A DNA stretch of 52,689 nt from Planctomicrobium piriforme (GCA_945869735.1 CAMBPQ010000016.1:1-52689); one strand, 5' to 3'. Positions 24,546-33,119 are shown, counted from the stretch's first letter. Numbers and translations are program-made. Notes: generated from the sequence alone by a model not told the origin.

Positions 24546-25520
24546 TCAGTCGAAGACACCGGAGCATGCCACGCTTCGGTCGATCCGCTTCATGAGGCCG
24601 CGAAGTACGCGTCCGGGACCAACTTCCCAGATCGACCGCGTACCCGTGGAAAGGATGTATGCCATGGAGGCGTTCCACTCGACAACACCGACCACCTGCC
24701 GCGCCAGGAGGGCCCGGATCTCGTCGGGATCGGTGTGGGGTCGGGCGTCGACGTTGCTGACGACGGGAATCCGCGGTGGGTGGAAGGCCACGTCCGCCAG
24801 CGCCGCCGTCAGCCGCTCCACGGCGGGCTGCATCAGGGAGGTGTGAAACGCCCCTGCAACTTCGAGGGGCACGCACTTCATCGCCCCGGCGGCCACCGCC
24901 GCGGCGTCGAGTCGGTGACAGGCCACGGCGGAACCCGAGACGACGATATTGCCGGGGCAGAGAACATTGGCCACCTCCAGCACGTCGCTAGCGCGGCATT
25001 CCTCGCACAGGGCCGTGAGCTTCTCACGGTCGACGCCGAGCACCGCCAGCATGGTGCCAGGACGCTGCTCGGCGCATTCCTGCATGGCGCGGCCGCGGAT
25101 GTCGACGAGCCGCACGGCGTCGTCGAAGTCGAGGACGCCGGCGAAGACAAGCGCCGTGTATTCGCCGAGCGAGAGGCCAGCTGTGACCGTCGCGGCGTCG
25201 AGCGGATGGCCGTCGCGGGAGCGGAGCAGTTCGAGGGCAGCAAGACTCGCGACGAGGATCGCCGGCTGGCTCACGGCCGTCGTGTTGAGCCGGTCGGCGG
25301 GGCCGCTGCGGCACACAGCAAGCAGGTCGTAGCCAAGGATCGCGGAGGCCCGGGCAAAGAGGTCGGCGGCCTGGGGATGAGTCTCTACCCAGTCGCCGGC
25401 CATACCGACGGCCTGAGCGCCCTGCCCGGGAAAGAGAATCGCCGGTGCGGCTGCATCACCCGGCGTCGAATCCGGCTTCAAATCCGGAGCGGACGCGTTG
25501 CCCACGTGACTCGCCCCCAC
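24546..25520 (-). CDS. fabD: Malonyl-CoA:ACP transacylase
   Basis: A 324-residue acyltransferase that loads malonate onto ACP. FPGQGAQ near the N-terminus, the nucleophile S117 in GLSLGEYTAL and the catalytic His in AGAFHTSLM are visible. The start is uncertain: a GTG at 25520 lies 4 bp after rpmF and another at 25505 is equally usable; the conserved fold begins at about residue 27. The distance to rpmF indicates coupling. The usual plsX and fabH, which often lie between rpmF and fabD, are missing. Confidence 0.93.
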   Translation of the reverse strand: MGASHVGNASAPDLKPDSTPGDAAAPAILFPGQGAQAVGMAGDWVETHPQAADLFARASAILGYDLLAVCRSGPADRLNTTAVSQPAILVASLAALELLRSRDGHPLDAATVTAGLSLGEYTALVFAGVLDFDDAVRLVDIRGRAMQECAEQRPGTMLAVLGVDREKLTALCEECRASDVLEVANVLCPGNIVVSGSAVACHRLDAAAVAAGAMKCVPLEVAGAFHTSLMQPAVERLTAALADVAFHPPRIPVVSNVDARPHTDPDEIRALLARQVVGVVEWNASMAYILSTGTRSIWEVGPGRVLRGLMKRIDRSVACSGVFD

Positions 25521-25524
25521 AGGG

Positions 25525-25707
25525 TCAGGCTTCGTCTGTCTTGACGACGATCTTGCCCATGTACGTGCCACAGACGCCGCACACGCGGTGGGTCGGCACC
25601 GCTTTGCCGCACGTGGAGCAGAACGTCAACTGCCGAGGCGTGAGGAAGTCGTGCGCCCGGCGGGACCGGGTCTTCTGATTGGATTGACGTCGCTTGGGAA
25701 CGGCCAT
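25525..25707 (-). CDS. rpmF: 50S ribosomal protein L32
   Basis: A 60-residue protein beginning MAVPKRRQSNQ with the zinc-type CSTCGKAVPTHRVCGVCG pair of CxxC motifs, so it is the Cys-containing (C+) form of L32. AGGTGA lies just upstream of the ATG. It heads the fab operon, in line with the common rpmF-fab arrangement. Confidence 0.96.
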   Translation of the reverse strand: MAVPKRRQSNQKTRSRRAHDFLTPRQLTFCSTCGKAVPTHRVCGVCGTYMGKIVVKTDEA

Positions 25708-25727
25708 GAGTCACCTGAAACGTGGTC

Positions 25728-25761
25728 TGGGAAGCCCCAGAGCGTAGCCGGGGGGTGGGGA
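25728..25761 (-). repeat. Family 1-like hairpin copy J
   Basis: GGAAGCCCCAGAGCGTAGCC followed by GGGGGGTGGGG, in the gap upstream of rpmF. It shares the GAAGCCCC start of the family but the stem is imperfect; a weak member. Confidence 0.45.
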
Positions 25762-25839
25762 TGTGGTCAATCCGCCGCAGAAAATAGCCGCGTGAGAGCC
25801 GTACCGCTCACGTGGTGATGCTTTCTGCGGGTGCTTCAG

Positions 25840-25870
25840 GAAGCCCCACGGCGTCAGCCGTGGGGGCCGC
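25840..25870 (-). terminator. Family 1 short hairpin copy I, after ruvB
   Basis: Begins 6 bases after the ruvB stop. The 9-bp stem (25844-25852 / 25857-25865) is the same as in copy H, with loop GTCA. Minus-strand reading ends GCCGTGGGGCTTCCTGAAG. It looks like the 3' end of the ruvB transcript. Confidence 0.65.
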
Positions 25871-25871
25871 T

Positions 25872-26891
25872 TCAAAACAGCTTGCCCGGCCCGACCTTCG
25901 GCGAAGTGCCGAGGTGGTTTTCGCCCTTGGGGGTGATGCGGCGGCCCCGGGGCGTGCGGATCACCAGTTCGCATCGCAGCAAGAAGGGCTCGACGTCGTC
26001 CTCGAGTGTGTCAGACGCGGTGCTCATCGTGTGGGCAATCGCCTCGATGCCCACTGGGCCACCGGCAAACACCCGCTGGATCGTCTCGAGATACCGCCGG
26101 TCGAAGCCATCGAGCCCGAGTTCGTCGATCCCCTGCATCTCCAGGGCCGTCCGGGCAATGCCCACGTCCACGAGCCCCTCGGCCCGGCTCGTGGAAAAAT
26201 CGCGGATCCACCGCAGTCGGTTGTTGGCCAGCCGGGGCGTGCCGCGGCTGCGATGAGCGATTTCGTTGGCGGTTTCGTCATCCATCGGCATCGAGAGCTT
26301 CCCGGACGAGCGGTGGACGATGGCGGCGAGTTCGGCGGGGGAGTAGTAGTCGAGGTGCTCGCGGATCACGAACCGGTCGCGGAGCGGGGCGGAGATCAGG
26401 CCGGCCCGCGTCGTGGCCCCCACGAGCGTGAATGGCCGCAGCGGCATATTGATGGTGCGGGCGGCCACGCCGTCGCCGAGCGTGATGTCGATCCGGAAAT
26501 CCTCCATCGCCGGATAAAGAAACTCCTCGACCGCGATCGGCATTCGGTGGATCTCATCGATGAACAGCACGGAGCCCTCGGAGCAGTTCGTGAGATATGG
26601 CAGCAGGTCTTTCGGGGCTGAGAGGGCCGCGCCGCTGGCGATCTGGATCGTGGTGCCAAGCTCCCGGGGAATACAGGTGGCGAACGTGGTCTTACCGAGG
26701 CCGGGAGGTCCGTCGAGAAGGATGTGACCGAGCGGCTCGCCCCGCTTCCGGGACGCGTCGATCGCGATTGAGAGCCGCTCATGAACAGCCCGCTGCCCGA
26801 TCATCTCCTCCATCCGCTGCGGCCGCAGCGCGCGGTCTTCCGGCGGAGCCTCCTCAGGGGCCTGGATGCTGGGCTGGCGAAATGATTCCAT
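25872..26891 (-). CDS. ruvB: Holliday junction branch migration helicase RuvB
   Basis: A 339-residue AAA+ motor. Walker A is GPPGLGKTT (61-69), Walker B FIDEIHR (110-116), the arginine finger region is APLRDRF, and a C-terminal winged-helix follows. Length is normal. The ATG at 26891 gives the usual N-terminus; no strong ribosome-binding site was seen. It follows ruvA with a 341-bp gap filled by repeat copy E, so it may have its own promoter. Confidence 0.96.
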   Translation of the reverse strand: MESFRQPSIQAPEEAPPEDRALRPQRMEEMIGQRAVHERLSIAIDASRKRGEPLGHILLDGPPGLGKTTFATCIPRELGTTIQIASGAALSAPKDLLPYLTNCSEGSVLFIDEIHRMPIAVEEFLYPAMEDFRIDITLGDGVAARTINMPLRPFTLVGATTRAGLISAPLRDRFVIREHLDYYSPAELAAIVHRSSGKLSMPMDDETANEIAHRSRGTPRLANNRLRWIRDFSTSRAEGLVDVGIARTALEMQGIDELGLDGFDRRYLETIQRVFAGGPVGIEAIAHTMSTASDTLEDDVEPFLLRCELVIRTPRGRRITPKGENHLGTSPKVGPGKLF

Positions 26892-27000
26892 GCTGTTCAC
26901 CGGTTCACATCGTAGACGATTCGAAGAGAACGGTGGGAGGCCGCCGCGGTTCGGCCTTGATCTGCGAACAAGTTCCCCGATCGGGAGCGTGTGCCGCTCT

Positions 27001-27218
27001 TCAGGAAGCCCCAAGCGCGAGCGCGGGGAATGCGGGTGGCATTGAGACGATGCCGGAATGGTTCGCCGGCGGTGACATGCTCGCCCCCGGGGGATTTTGC
27101 TCCAGGATGCCCGCTTGGCCGACGGGGCGGTGCTCGTGAGTCGCAAAGATTCCCCGGCGTCTGCGCGTGCCTCCGACCGGCTCCTCACGATCGGAGATCG
27201 TTTCGATTATCCGTGCGG
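27001..27218 (-). repeat. Interspersed repeat family 1, long copy E
   Basis: The most complete single unit. Plus strand: GGAAGCCCC hairpin at 27003, then GGCATTGAGACG, GGTTCGCCGGCGGTGACATG, GGGGGATTTTGCTCCAGG, GTGAGTCGCAAAGATTCCCC, CTCCTCACGATCGGAGATCG and TTTCGATTATCCGTGCGG. An internal stem (CCGGCGG...CGCCGGG type) can form in the middle. It begins 15 bp after the ruvA stop and reads in ruvA orientation, hairpin last. The flanking 26892-27000 holds only the presumed ruvB promoter. Confidence 0.88.
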
Positions 27219-27232
27219 CTTGCCGTCCGTCA

Positions 27233-27871
27233 TTAACGCGGCCGCTGGATCTGGCGGTAGATCGACTCGAGGGCTTCTTGGACGTCCTTGGGCTTCTTCT
27301 TCTCGGCGCGGAGGGTGTCGACCAGCCTCCGCGCGTCGGAATCGGAGTGGCCGAGCGAGCGGAGCACTTCGAAGGTTTCACCGAACACGTCGCCACTGCC
27401 GGTGGCCGCTTCGCCGGGGGCCTCACGGGCAATCAGCAGCGCAAACTTCGGCATCCGCCGGCGGAGCTTGGCAATCATCCGCTCGGCCGTGGCCGCGCCG
27501 ATGCCCGGCAGCGTTGAAAGGGCCTTGGCGTCCTGCTCGTCGATCGCGGTGGCGATTTCACCGACAGGGCGGATGATCGCGCGGAGGGCCTTGCGGACGC
27601 CCACGCCGTCGACCTCACAGATGAGATCGAAAAACTCTCGCTCGACCTCGGTCAGAAAGCCCACGATCCTGGGTACGAGATTGCCACGGCCCGGCGTGCC
27701 CTCCAGAAACTCCATCGTGTGGAGCGTGACGCTCTGGCCAATCTTTGTCTGCAGGCTGCGGCGAACGAGCTCGGTGACGAGCACCTCGTGCACCATCGGG
27801 CCGACGGCCAGTTCGATGCAGTTGCCCGTGTGATTGATGCTTTCGAGGGTGCCGGAGATCTTCGTGATCAT
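27233..27871 (-). CDS. ruvA: Holliday junction DNA helicase subunit RuvA
   Basis: A 212-residue protein: an OB-fold (MITKISGTLESI...), two helix-hairpin-helix motifs (VDGVGVRKAL and LPGIGAATAERMIAKL) and a C-terminal RuvB-binding three-helix domain (EVLRSLGHSDSDARRLV). It binds four-way junctions and recruits RuvB. It follows ruvC by 16 bp. Confidence 0.95.
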   Translation of the reverse strand: MITKISGTLESINHTGNCIELAVGPMVHEVLVTELVRRSLQTKIGQSVTLHTMEFLEGTPGRGNLVPRIVGFLTEVEREFFDLICEVDGVGVRKALRAIIRPVGEIATAIDEQDAKALSTLPGIGAATAERMIAKLRRRMPKFALLIAREAPGEAATGSGDVFGETFEVLRSLGHSDSDARRLVDTLRAEKKKPKDVQEALESIYRQIQRPR

Positions 27872-27887
27872 GCGATGCGGTCAGCCG

Positions 27888-28469
27888 TCAGGCGCGGCTA
27901 CTCCTGATTCGGACGACGCCCGTGCCAAAGAACAGCGGCCGCAGGCGCAGGTGGTAGTCGGTAAGGGCCACGGCCAGCGCGTCGGCCGCATCGGCTGGCT
28001 CCGGCTTCGCGGCCAGTCCAAGCTCCCGCTGCACGGCCGACTGCACCTGCTCCTTGCCAGCGTGGCCGCTTCCCGTGAGCGTGCTCTTCACACGGTTGGG
28101 CAGATAGTGGTGCACGGCGAGTCCGGCCTGCACGCCGGCGAGGCAGATCACGCCCCGGGCATGGCCGAGGAGGATCGCCGTCTTGGGGAACTTGACGTTG
28201 GAAAAGACCTGCTCGATCGCCATGGCGGTCGGCTTGCAGGCCTCGATCACCTCGCGGATGCCGGAGTGGATCGTGAGCAGCCGTTCCTCGAGCGTTTCGC
28301 CCTTGGATTTCACGGTGCCGGCCTCGATCAGCCGCACGGTGCCGCCGTGGCATTCGAGCACGCCGTATCCGGTGACGTTGAGCCCGGGGTCGAACCCAAC
28401 CACGCGTTCGACGCCCTGGGGCGGAGGCGAGGCGGAGCCACTGTGCGGCGCGAGTCGGGAGGAACTCAT
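27888..28469 (-). CDS. ruvC: Crossover junction endodeoxyribonuclease RuvC
   Basis: A 193-residue resolvase of RNase H fold. The acidic catalytic residues are D27 (GFDPGL), E86 (AIEQVF) and D160/D163 (ADAADALAVA). The first 20 residues form a Ser/Pro-rich extension before the conserved fold; a shorter start is possible. It is first in the ruvC-ruvA(-ruvB) group. Confidence 0.94.
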   Translation of the reverse strand: MSSSRLAPHSGSASPPPQGVERVVGFDPGLNVTGYGVLECHGGTVRLIEAGTVKSKGETLEERLLTIHSGIREVIEACKPTAMAIEQVFSNVKFPKTAILLGHARGVICLAGVQAGLAVHHYLPNRVKSTLTGSGHAGKEQVQSAVQRELGLAAKPEPADAADALAVALTDYHLRLRPLFFGTGVVRIRSSRA

Positions 28470-28497
28470 GGGGGGAGCCTAGCGGCCCCGAGGCCAG

Positions 28498-28530
28498 ACC
28501 AGGAAGCCCAATCGCGGGGGCGATGGGGAC
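28498..28530 (-). terminator. Family 1-like short hairpin copy K
   Basis: GGAAGCCCAATCGC, loop GGGG, GCGATGGGG; the ATCGC/GCGAT stem plus flanking C/G runs form a hairpin. It lies about 19 bp after the Uma2 stop, oriented like that gene (minus reading ends GGGCTTCCTGG). Confidence 0.5.
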
Positions 28531-28548
28531 GGCTTCACCGGTGACGGC

Positions 28549-29022
28549 TCACCACACGTCGGCGAGCCGGACAGTGAAGGTGTCGAGGATCGAAAGGCGG
28601 ATCTCGTCGCCTGGGGGCCGCTGCTCGTAGCGGCCGTCCGCGAGCACGAACTGGCACAGCGTGTGGTTATCGGGGTCGGCAATCCAATACTCGGCCACGC
28701 CGTTGATCTTCGTGGGCGCGATCATCTGCATTCGCGGGAAGAGCACGACCACGAGATCGGGCTGAACGATGTCGTGATCGGTGATTTGGACATCGACCGA
28801 GGCGTCGTAGACGATGCCTTTGCCAGTCAGTTCGATTCGCGTGTGGAGCTGGCACTGGAGCCGCCCGGAGACGGTTTGGTGATACGTGGACGGGGCCGGG
28901 TTGACGGAGTGGTCTCCATCGATGACCTGATGCCGCCGGCCATCGTCGGGAAAGCAGCAATACCCCTCGTATCCAAACTTTGCGCGATCCCCGTGCTTGG
29001 CGGGTGGGGCAGGGGACGCCAA
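28549..29022 (-). pseudogene. Uma2/DUF820-family gene with an internal deletion
   Basis: A 157-residue frame. FPDDGRRHQVIDGD, NPAPSTYHQTVSGRLQ and VQPDLVVVL are typical of Uma2 (DUF820) proteins, a PD-(D/E)xK nuclease fold abundant in cyanobacteria and planctomycetes. The family usually continues with a GAPDLVVEVLSP strand and a Lys-containing helix before GVAEYWI. Here MQMIAPTKI jumps directly to NGVAEYWIADPD at about residues 100-107, so some 35 residues including the E and K catalytic positions are missing. The frame is intact and the ends are well conserved. It is probably a recently inactivated gene, though an altered protein may still be made. Confidence 0.7.
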
Positions 29023-29087
29023 CGGAGCGTCGGGAGAAGCCTCGGAGCGACCTCAGAGCGACGGGCAGAACCAGCGCACGAGGGTGG

Positions 29088-29128
29088 AAAAATACACCCC
29101 GCTGGGCTCAAACCGGCAAGCTTCGGAG
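29088..29128 (-). repeat. Degenerate copy of the tRNA-Arg 3' end
   Basis: About 40 bp repeating the 3' half of the tRNA-Arg gene 124 bp away (AATACACCCCGCTGGGCTC then AACC, GCAA and CTTCGG), with three mismatches, including the T-stem. It includes the T-rich tail beyond the discriminator base. The rest of the tRNA is missing, so it is a relic of a second tRNA gene or an attachment-site-like duplication. Confidence 0.75.
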
Positions 29129-29217
29129 GATCTTCAAGCAAACCCTCGGCATCCTGCCTCGGATTGCTTGGCCGGCCTCCGCCGGCTTACCAGTCCGCCG
29201 TCCGGGCGGCCAAAAAA

Positions 29218-29291
<74 letters not shown>

Positions 29292-29455
29292 ATCCTTGTG
29301 CACTCTACCCCACGCGGTCGCGAACACCAAGGTTCAAAAAACCGCTCGGGGCTGCCTTTTTGTTGATCAATGTTCCGGGCAGCCCCGACCCACGCAAACG
29401 CCAGGGGATCGTGTGGGGTCGGATCACCCGCACCATCGTGTCGCAGGATCGCGAT

Positions 29456-32155
29456 TTAGGAGGCCATCACGAGGAACCCGTCTTTGTCCACGCCGAAGGC
29501 CTCTCCCAACGTTGCCGCCCCAGGCTGGCCCTTCCCGGGCCGGACGGTCGCCGTGGCGGCGATGACGAGTGTGCCCTCGGCGGCGTCGGAAATGCCCTGA
29601 GAGGTGAGCGACGGCAGGCCGAGCGGACCGCGCATCGCCGCCCGCGGCCAGACCACCACGCCGTTGACCACGCGGCCGACCGTGTCGGGCTTCGCGGTCG
29701 TCTCGTGGTCCCACTCGATCCGCGCCGACGGCGTGTTCATCGCCACAAGGCCGCCCACCTCCGGCGGCGCGTAGGCCACGACCGGTTCGATGCCGCAGGC
29801 GTCCTTGAAGCGGTCAATCGCCTCGCGGGCCCGTGGCAGATCGCCCGCCGAGGCAATCGGCAACACGACGGCGGTGAGATGCAGCGCGAGACCCTTGGCC
29901 GAGGAAGGGTCCGCGGCGAGCGTCAGCACCTGCTCGATCCGCGCCAGCCAGATCGTGGCTTGCGCTCGGGCAAGCGACGCCACGATCGCGGCGGCCGGCG
30001 TCACCGCGTCGAGCACGGTGGCCCTGATGCCGAGCAACCGGCCCGCGTGCAGGCCGAGCGAGTCGTGGAGCGGATCGCCAGCGGCAAGCGACGCGACGAG
30101 CCGATCGGTCCGCTGGACGATGCAGCAGCCGTCAAAGGCCTCGGCAGTCGCGGCAAACGGATCGAGCCGGCGGGCCACGGCCGAGGCGGTAAGTTCCTGG
30201 AGCGCGAGCCGAGCCTCGTTGGGGTGCGTGCCCACGGGAAGCGGCGTGCCAAACGTGAGCGTGATCGACCGCCGCCAGAACCGCGGCCGTTTTGAGAAGT
30301 ATCGGCCTTCCGAGAACGAGAGCAGGCTGCCCCACAGGCCGTCGATCGAGAGCGGCAGGATCGGGGCATCCACCTTTTCGAGCAGCCATTCGAGGCCGCG
30401 CTTGAAGCCCAGCAACTGGCCCGTCCGCGAGATGCCTCCTTCGCAGAAGATGCCGATCACGTCGCCGTCGGCGAGGCCCGCCTGGATCGTCTTGAGCGCC
30501 GTGCCGATCGACTTGGGCCGCGGGTCGAAGAGGATGAACCGCCACTGATCGGCGAGCATCCGCATGAACTTTCCCTGGATGTTGGGACCGTAGACCACCA
30601 TCCGGATCGGCCGCGGACAGGTGAGTGGCAGTAGAAAACCGTCGAGCCACGAGAGGTGGTTGGCGACCACGACCATTGGCCCCGTCTCGGGCACGTTGGC
30701 TTCGTTGACCACGCGAAACCGCCAGCCGGCATTCACGATCGTCCCGATGACCATCCGGAGCGTCGCCCGCGGCGCGCAATAGACCGCGGCCACCGTGGCC
30801 GCCAGCGAGCAGAAGCCGAAGAGCGCGAAGAGTCCGCGGGCCGACACGAGCGGCTGGGCCGACTCGCCGCTGCCGAGCGGCGTCCGCAGGCCACCGTAGA
30901 CGAGCGAGGCTGCGAACATGCCGGCAAACACGAGGAGGTTCACCGAAGCCAGGATTGACCCGCGCCGGGCCGGCGGACTCTGCTCCTGGAGGTAGGCCTC
31001 GAGCGGCACGTCGAACATGCCGGCGCCGATCCCGAGCACCGCCAGCCAAAACGCCGGCAACGCGAGCCGCCACCCAGAGCCTTGGACGACTTCGGCGGCG
31101 AAGATCTCAGTTCGCGACATCGCCAGCGCGAAGCAACCGACCGCCATCACGATCCCGCCGAGTGGCACGAACCCGAGATCGACTCTCGAGCCGTCCTCGA
31201 TGCCCCGCGTGGAGAGTTTTCCGGCAATCATGCTGCCGAGGCCGATGCCGCCCACGAGGGCCACGAGCAGCGGCACGATCTGTCCCTGCGATTTCGCCCC
31301 CGACTCGAAGGCAAACTGGTCGACGTTGAGTTGGGCGATCGCCGCGAGTGCCCAAAAAAAGACGATGCCGGCGGCGGTGGCGAGCAGTTTGGTCGAGCCG
31401 AAGAGTTCGGCGAGGTCGCGGTACGTGGTGGCCAACGCATTGACCGGGGCGGGGGTGTCGGGGGCGGCGGCGGGTGTGCGCTTCAATCGCAGCGACGCCA
31501 GCCAGCCGGCGACGGCCACGCCGACGAGCGCCACCGCGGCCGGAATCGCATGGTCAGAGGGCGTGGCGGCGGCCACATCGGACGACAGCGGCGTGACGTC
31601 AGCGAGCCAGTTGCCGCCGGCCATCCCCGCCAGCGTGGCGGCAAGCGTGACCAGCGCGAAGATGCCGTTGGCGTTGGAGAGACTCGCCAGGGGTACCGTT
31701 TCCGGAATCGCGCCCAGGATGCTTGGGGCCATCAGGGCGGCCTGAACCCCGATCACTGTCACCGTGCCGAGCAGAAGCCAGAGCCCCAACGGTAGCCCGA
31801 GCCATGCGGTCCCCGTCCCCGCGCCCCAGCCCACGACGATGGCCGCGGCGGCGGCGATCAGGATCTCGGCGAACTTCGCCCACACGATCACGGAGCGCTT
31901 CGGGAACCGGTCGGCGAGCCAGCCCGCCAGCCAGGCCAGCACCACGAACGGCAGCACGAAGCCGGCGGTGCCGATCGTGAGCACCAGCGCCGTGCCCGCG
32001 GTGCCGGCCGCCCGCTTGCCGAGGCCAATCACGAGCCAGCGGAGGAGGTTGTCGTTGAGGACGGTGAGCACCCGCAGCGCGAGCAGCGGCACGAAGCCGC
32101 CCGCGCCCGAGCTGGCTGCGGCTCGCGAGGGATCGGAAGTCGGTGGGAGGTCCAA
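29456..32155 (-). CDS. MFS transporter-PlsC acyltransferase fusion (LplT-Aas-like)
   Basis: An 899-residue inner-membrane protein. Residues about 20-430 form an LplT-like MFS domain of about 12 helices (NDNLLRWLV, DRFPKR). Residues about 445-640 are a PlsC/LPLAT domain with the H-x4-D motif NHLSWLD (near residue 500) and a later EGGISRTG in place of the usual EGTRS. The remaining 260 residues carry a shrunken remnant resembling the end of an acyl-ACP synthetase (AMP-binding) domain (TTAKPDTVGRVVNGVVVWPR), but the ATP-binding P-loop was not seen. Known Aas/LplT fusions import and reacylate lysophospholipids; here the activation step must come from elsewhere if it works that way. Confidence 0.8.
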   Translation of the reverse strand: MDLPPTSDPSRAAASSGAGGFVPLLALRVLTVLNDNLLRWLVIGLGKRAAGTAGTALVLTIGTAGFVLPFVVLAWLAGWLADRFPKRSVIVWAKFAEILIAAAAAIVVGWGAGTGTAWLGLPLGLWLLLGTVTVIGVQAALMAPSILGAIPETVPLASLSNANGIFALVTLAATLAGMAGGNWLADVTPLSSDVAAATPSDHAIPAAVALVGVAVAGWLASLRLKRTPAAAPDTPAPVNALATTYRDLAELFGSTKLLATAAGIVFFWALAAIAQLNVDQFAFESGAKSQGQIVPLLVALVGGIGLGSMIAGKLSTRGIEDGSRVDLGFVPLGGIVMAVGCFALAMSRTEIFAAEVVQGSGWRLALPAFWLAVLGIGAGMFDVPLEAYLQEQSPPARRGSILASVNLLVFAGMFAASLVYGGLRTPLGSGESAQPLVSARGLFALFGFCSLAATVAAVYCAPRATLRMVIGTIVNAGWRFRVVNEANVPETGPMVVVANHLSWLDGFLLPLTCPRPIRMVVYGPNIQGKFMRMLADQWRFILFDPRPKSIGTALKTIQAGLADGDVIGIFCEGGISRTGQLLGFKRGLEWLLEKVDAPILPLSIDGLWGSLLSFSEGRYFSKRPRFWRRSITLTFGTPLPVGTHPNEARLALQELTASAVARRLDPFAATAEAFDGCCIVQRTDRLVASLAAGDPLHDSLGLHAGRLLGIRATVLDAVTPAAAIVASLARAQATIWLARIEQVLTLAADPSSAKGLALHLTAVVLPIASAGDLPRAREAIDRFKDACGIEPVVAYAPPEVGGLVAMNTPSARIEWDHETTAKPDTVGRVVNGVVVWPRAAMRGPLGLPSLTSQGISDAAEGTLVIAATATVRPGKGQPGAATLGEAFGVDKDGFLVMAS

Positions 32156-32240
32156 AGTGTCGCCTTCAGCGTGCGGTGGAGAGGCTTACCAAACGGCCTG
32201 GTTTGCATCCCCGAATCGGGTCCGGCTTGCCCAGGTTCAC

Positions 32241-32264
32241 CCGTCAAATGTCAGAGTTTGACGG
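32241..32264. promoter_or_regulatory. Inverted repeat, possible operator
   Basis: A perfect 8-bp inverted repeat CCGTCAAA-TGTCAGAG-TTTGACGG in the 235-bp divergent gap between the MFS-PlsC gene and the YAP-rich gene. It suits a dimeric repressor site or a small stem; no regulator gene is adjacent. Confidence 0.35.
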
Positions 32265-32390
32265 CAGTTTGCAAGCCCATCCCCGTCGAACGTATCCTCA
32301 ATAAGCCGCGTAAGGGACGAAGTGATCGCCTCGGGACGGGTTCTCCGTCGCCGTCGCCCTCCGCTGGCCCACTGAAAGGATGAGTTGACC

Positions 32391-32972
32391 ATGTCGCTGC
32401 GTCGTCTTTCCCCGTCGGTCGTCGTGCGCGGGTGCGGCCGCATGAAGGCCATGAAGATCACGACGGTCATGATCTTCATGACCCTCACTTCGGCCGCTCA
32501 TGCCCAGGTCGTCTACTACGGAGCGATGCGGCCGGTGATCGCGGCTCCCGTCGTTGCCTCGCCAGTGTACGCGGCTCCGGTGTATGCAGCTCCGTACGTT
32601 GCCAACTACACGCCCGCCGGCAACTACGCTGCGGTCACGGCCTTCTCGCCGCCCGTCTACTCCCAGCCCGCGGCCATCGCCGTGACCTCCAACTTCGCGC
32701 CGGCCTACAGCGCCGGTTACGCGCCCGCTTACGGCGTTCCCTACGCGCCGGCCTACACCGCAGGCTATGCCCCCGTCATGGCGGCTGCTCCGGTCGCGGT
32801 CACGTCGTACTACGCCCCCACGGCGATGACCGCCTACTCACCGGTCACAGGGGTCGTCGCCACGCCCGTCACTGCCTATTACGCACCCGCCGCCGTCGCG
32901 GTGCCGCTCTACCGCCGTGGCCTGTTCGGCGGACTGCGGCCGGTCCGTTCGGCTTACTACATCCCGTACTAA
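32391..32972 (+). CDS. Secreted Tyr/Ala/Pro-rich (YAP-repeat) protein
   Basis: A 193-residue exported protein. A signal peptide ends SAAHAQ near residue 39 of the long form; a shorter start at 32442 or 32451 (MKAMKITTVM...) gives a more typical signal length. The mature part is low-complexity, built from irregular repeats of AAP-V/Y-YA and APAYSAGYAP type, with an Arg-containing end (LYRRGLFGGLRPVRSAYYIPY-like). No enzymatic motifs. Similar Tyr/Ala/Pro-rich secreted proteins occur in planctomycetes and may be cell-surface or wall components; that role is inference. AAGGA precedes the ATG at 32391. Confidence 0.65.
   Translation: MSLRRLSPSVVVRGCGRMKAMKITTVMIFMTLTSAAHAQVVYYGAMRPVIAAPVVASPVYAAPVYAAPYVANYTPAGNYAAVTAFSPPVYSQPAAIAVTSNFAPAYSAGYAPAYGVPYAPAYTAGYAPVMAAAPVAVTSYYAPTAMTAYSPVTGVVATPVTAYYAPAAVAVPLYRRGLFGGLRPVRSAYYIPY
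32450..32480. repeat. 11-bp inverted repeat at the signal-peptide codons
   Basis: CATGAAGATCA, nine bases, then TGATCTTCATG: a perfect 11-bp inverted repeat within the N-terminal codons of the YAP-rich gene. The mRNA could fold over the alternative start codons at 32442 and 32451. Confidence 0.85.
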
Positions 32973-33014
32973 AGCGCATCTGCTTGCGTGAGAGCGGCGA
33001 GATGACGCCCTGGA

Positions 33015-33119
33015 TGAGGGAGGGAAGGGGGTCGGCGAACGCTCGAGGAGCGCCTGAGCCGCCGCGGCGAGAGAGCGACGAGACTTTTGCCGCCCCGGAG
33101 CCGCTGTTCCACGTAAGTC
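33015..33119 (+). repeat. Interspersed repeat family 2, copy 1
   Basis: About 105 bp, 42 bp after the YAP-rich gene stop and in its orientation. It matches copy 2 at 47206-47312. Two blocks are identical: a 25-bp block (33027-33051, core TCGGCGAACGCTCGAGGAG) and a 17-bp block (33080-33096, GAGACTTTTGCCGCCCC). A TTCCACGTAAGTC end is also shared. The part between the blocks differs. The rest of the 336-bp gap (32973-33308) holds the carotenoid promoter. Confidence 0.85.
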
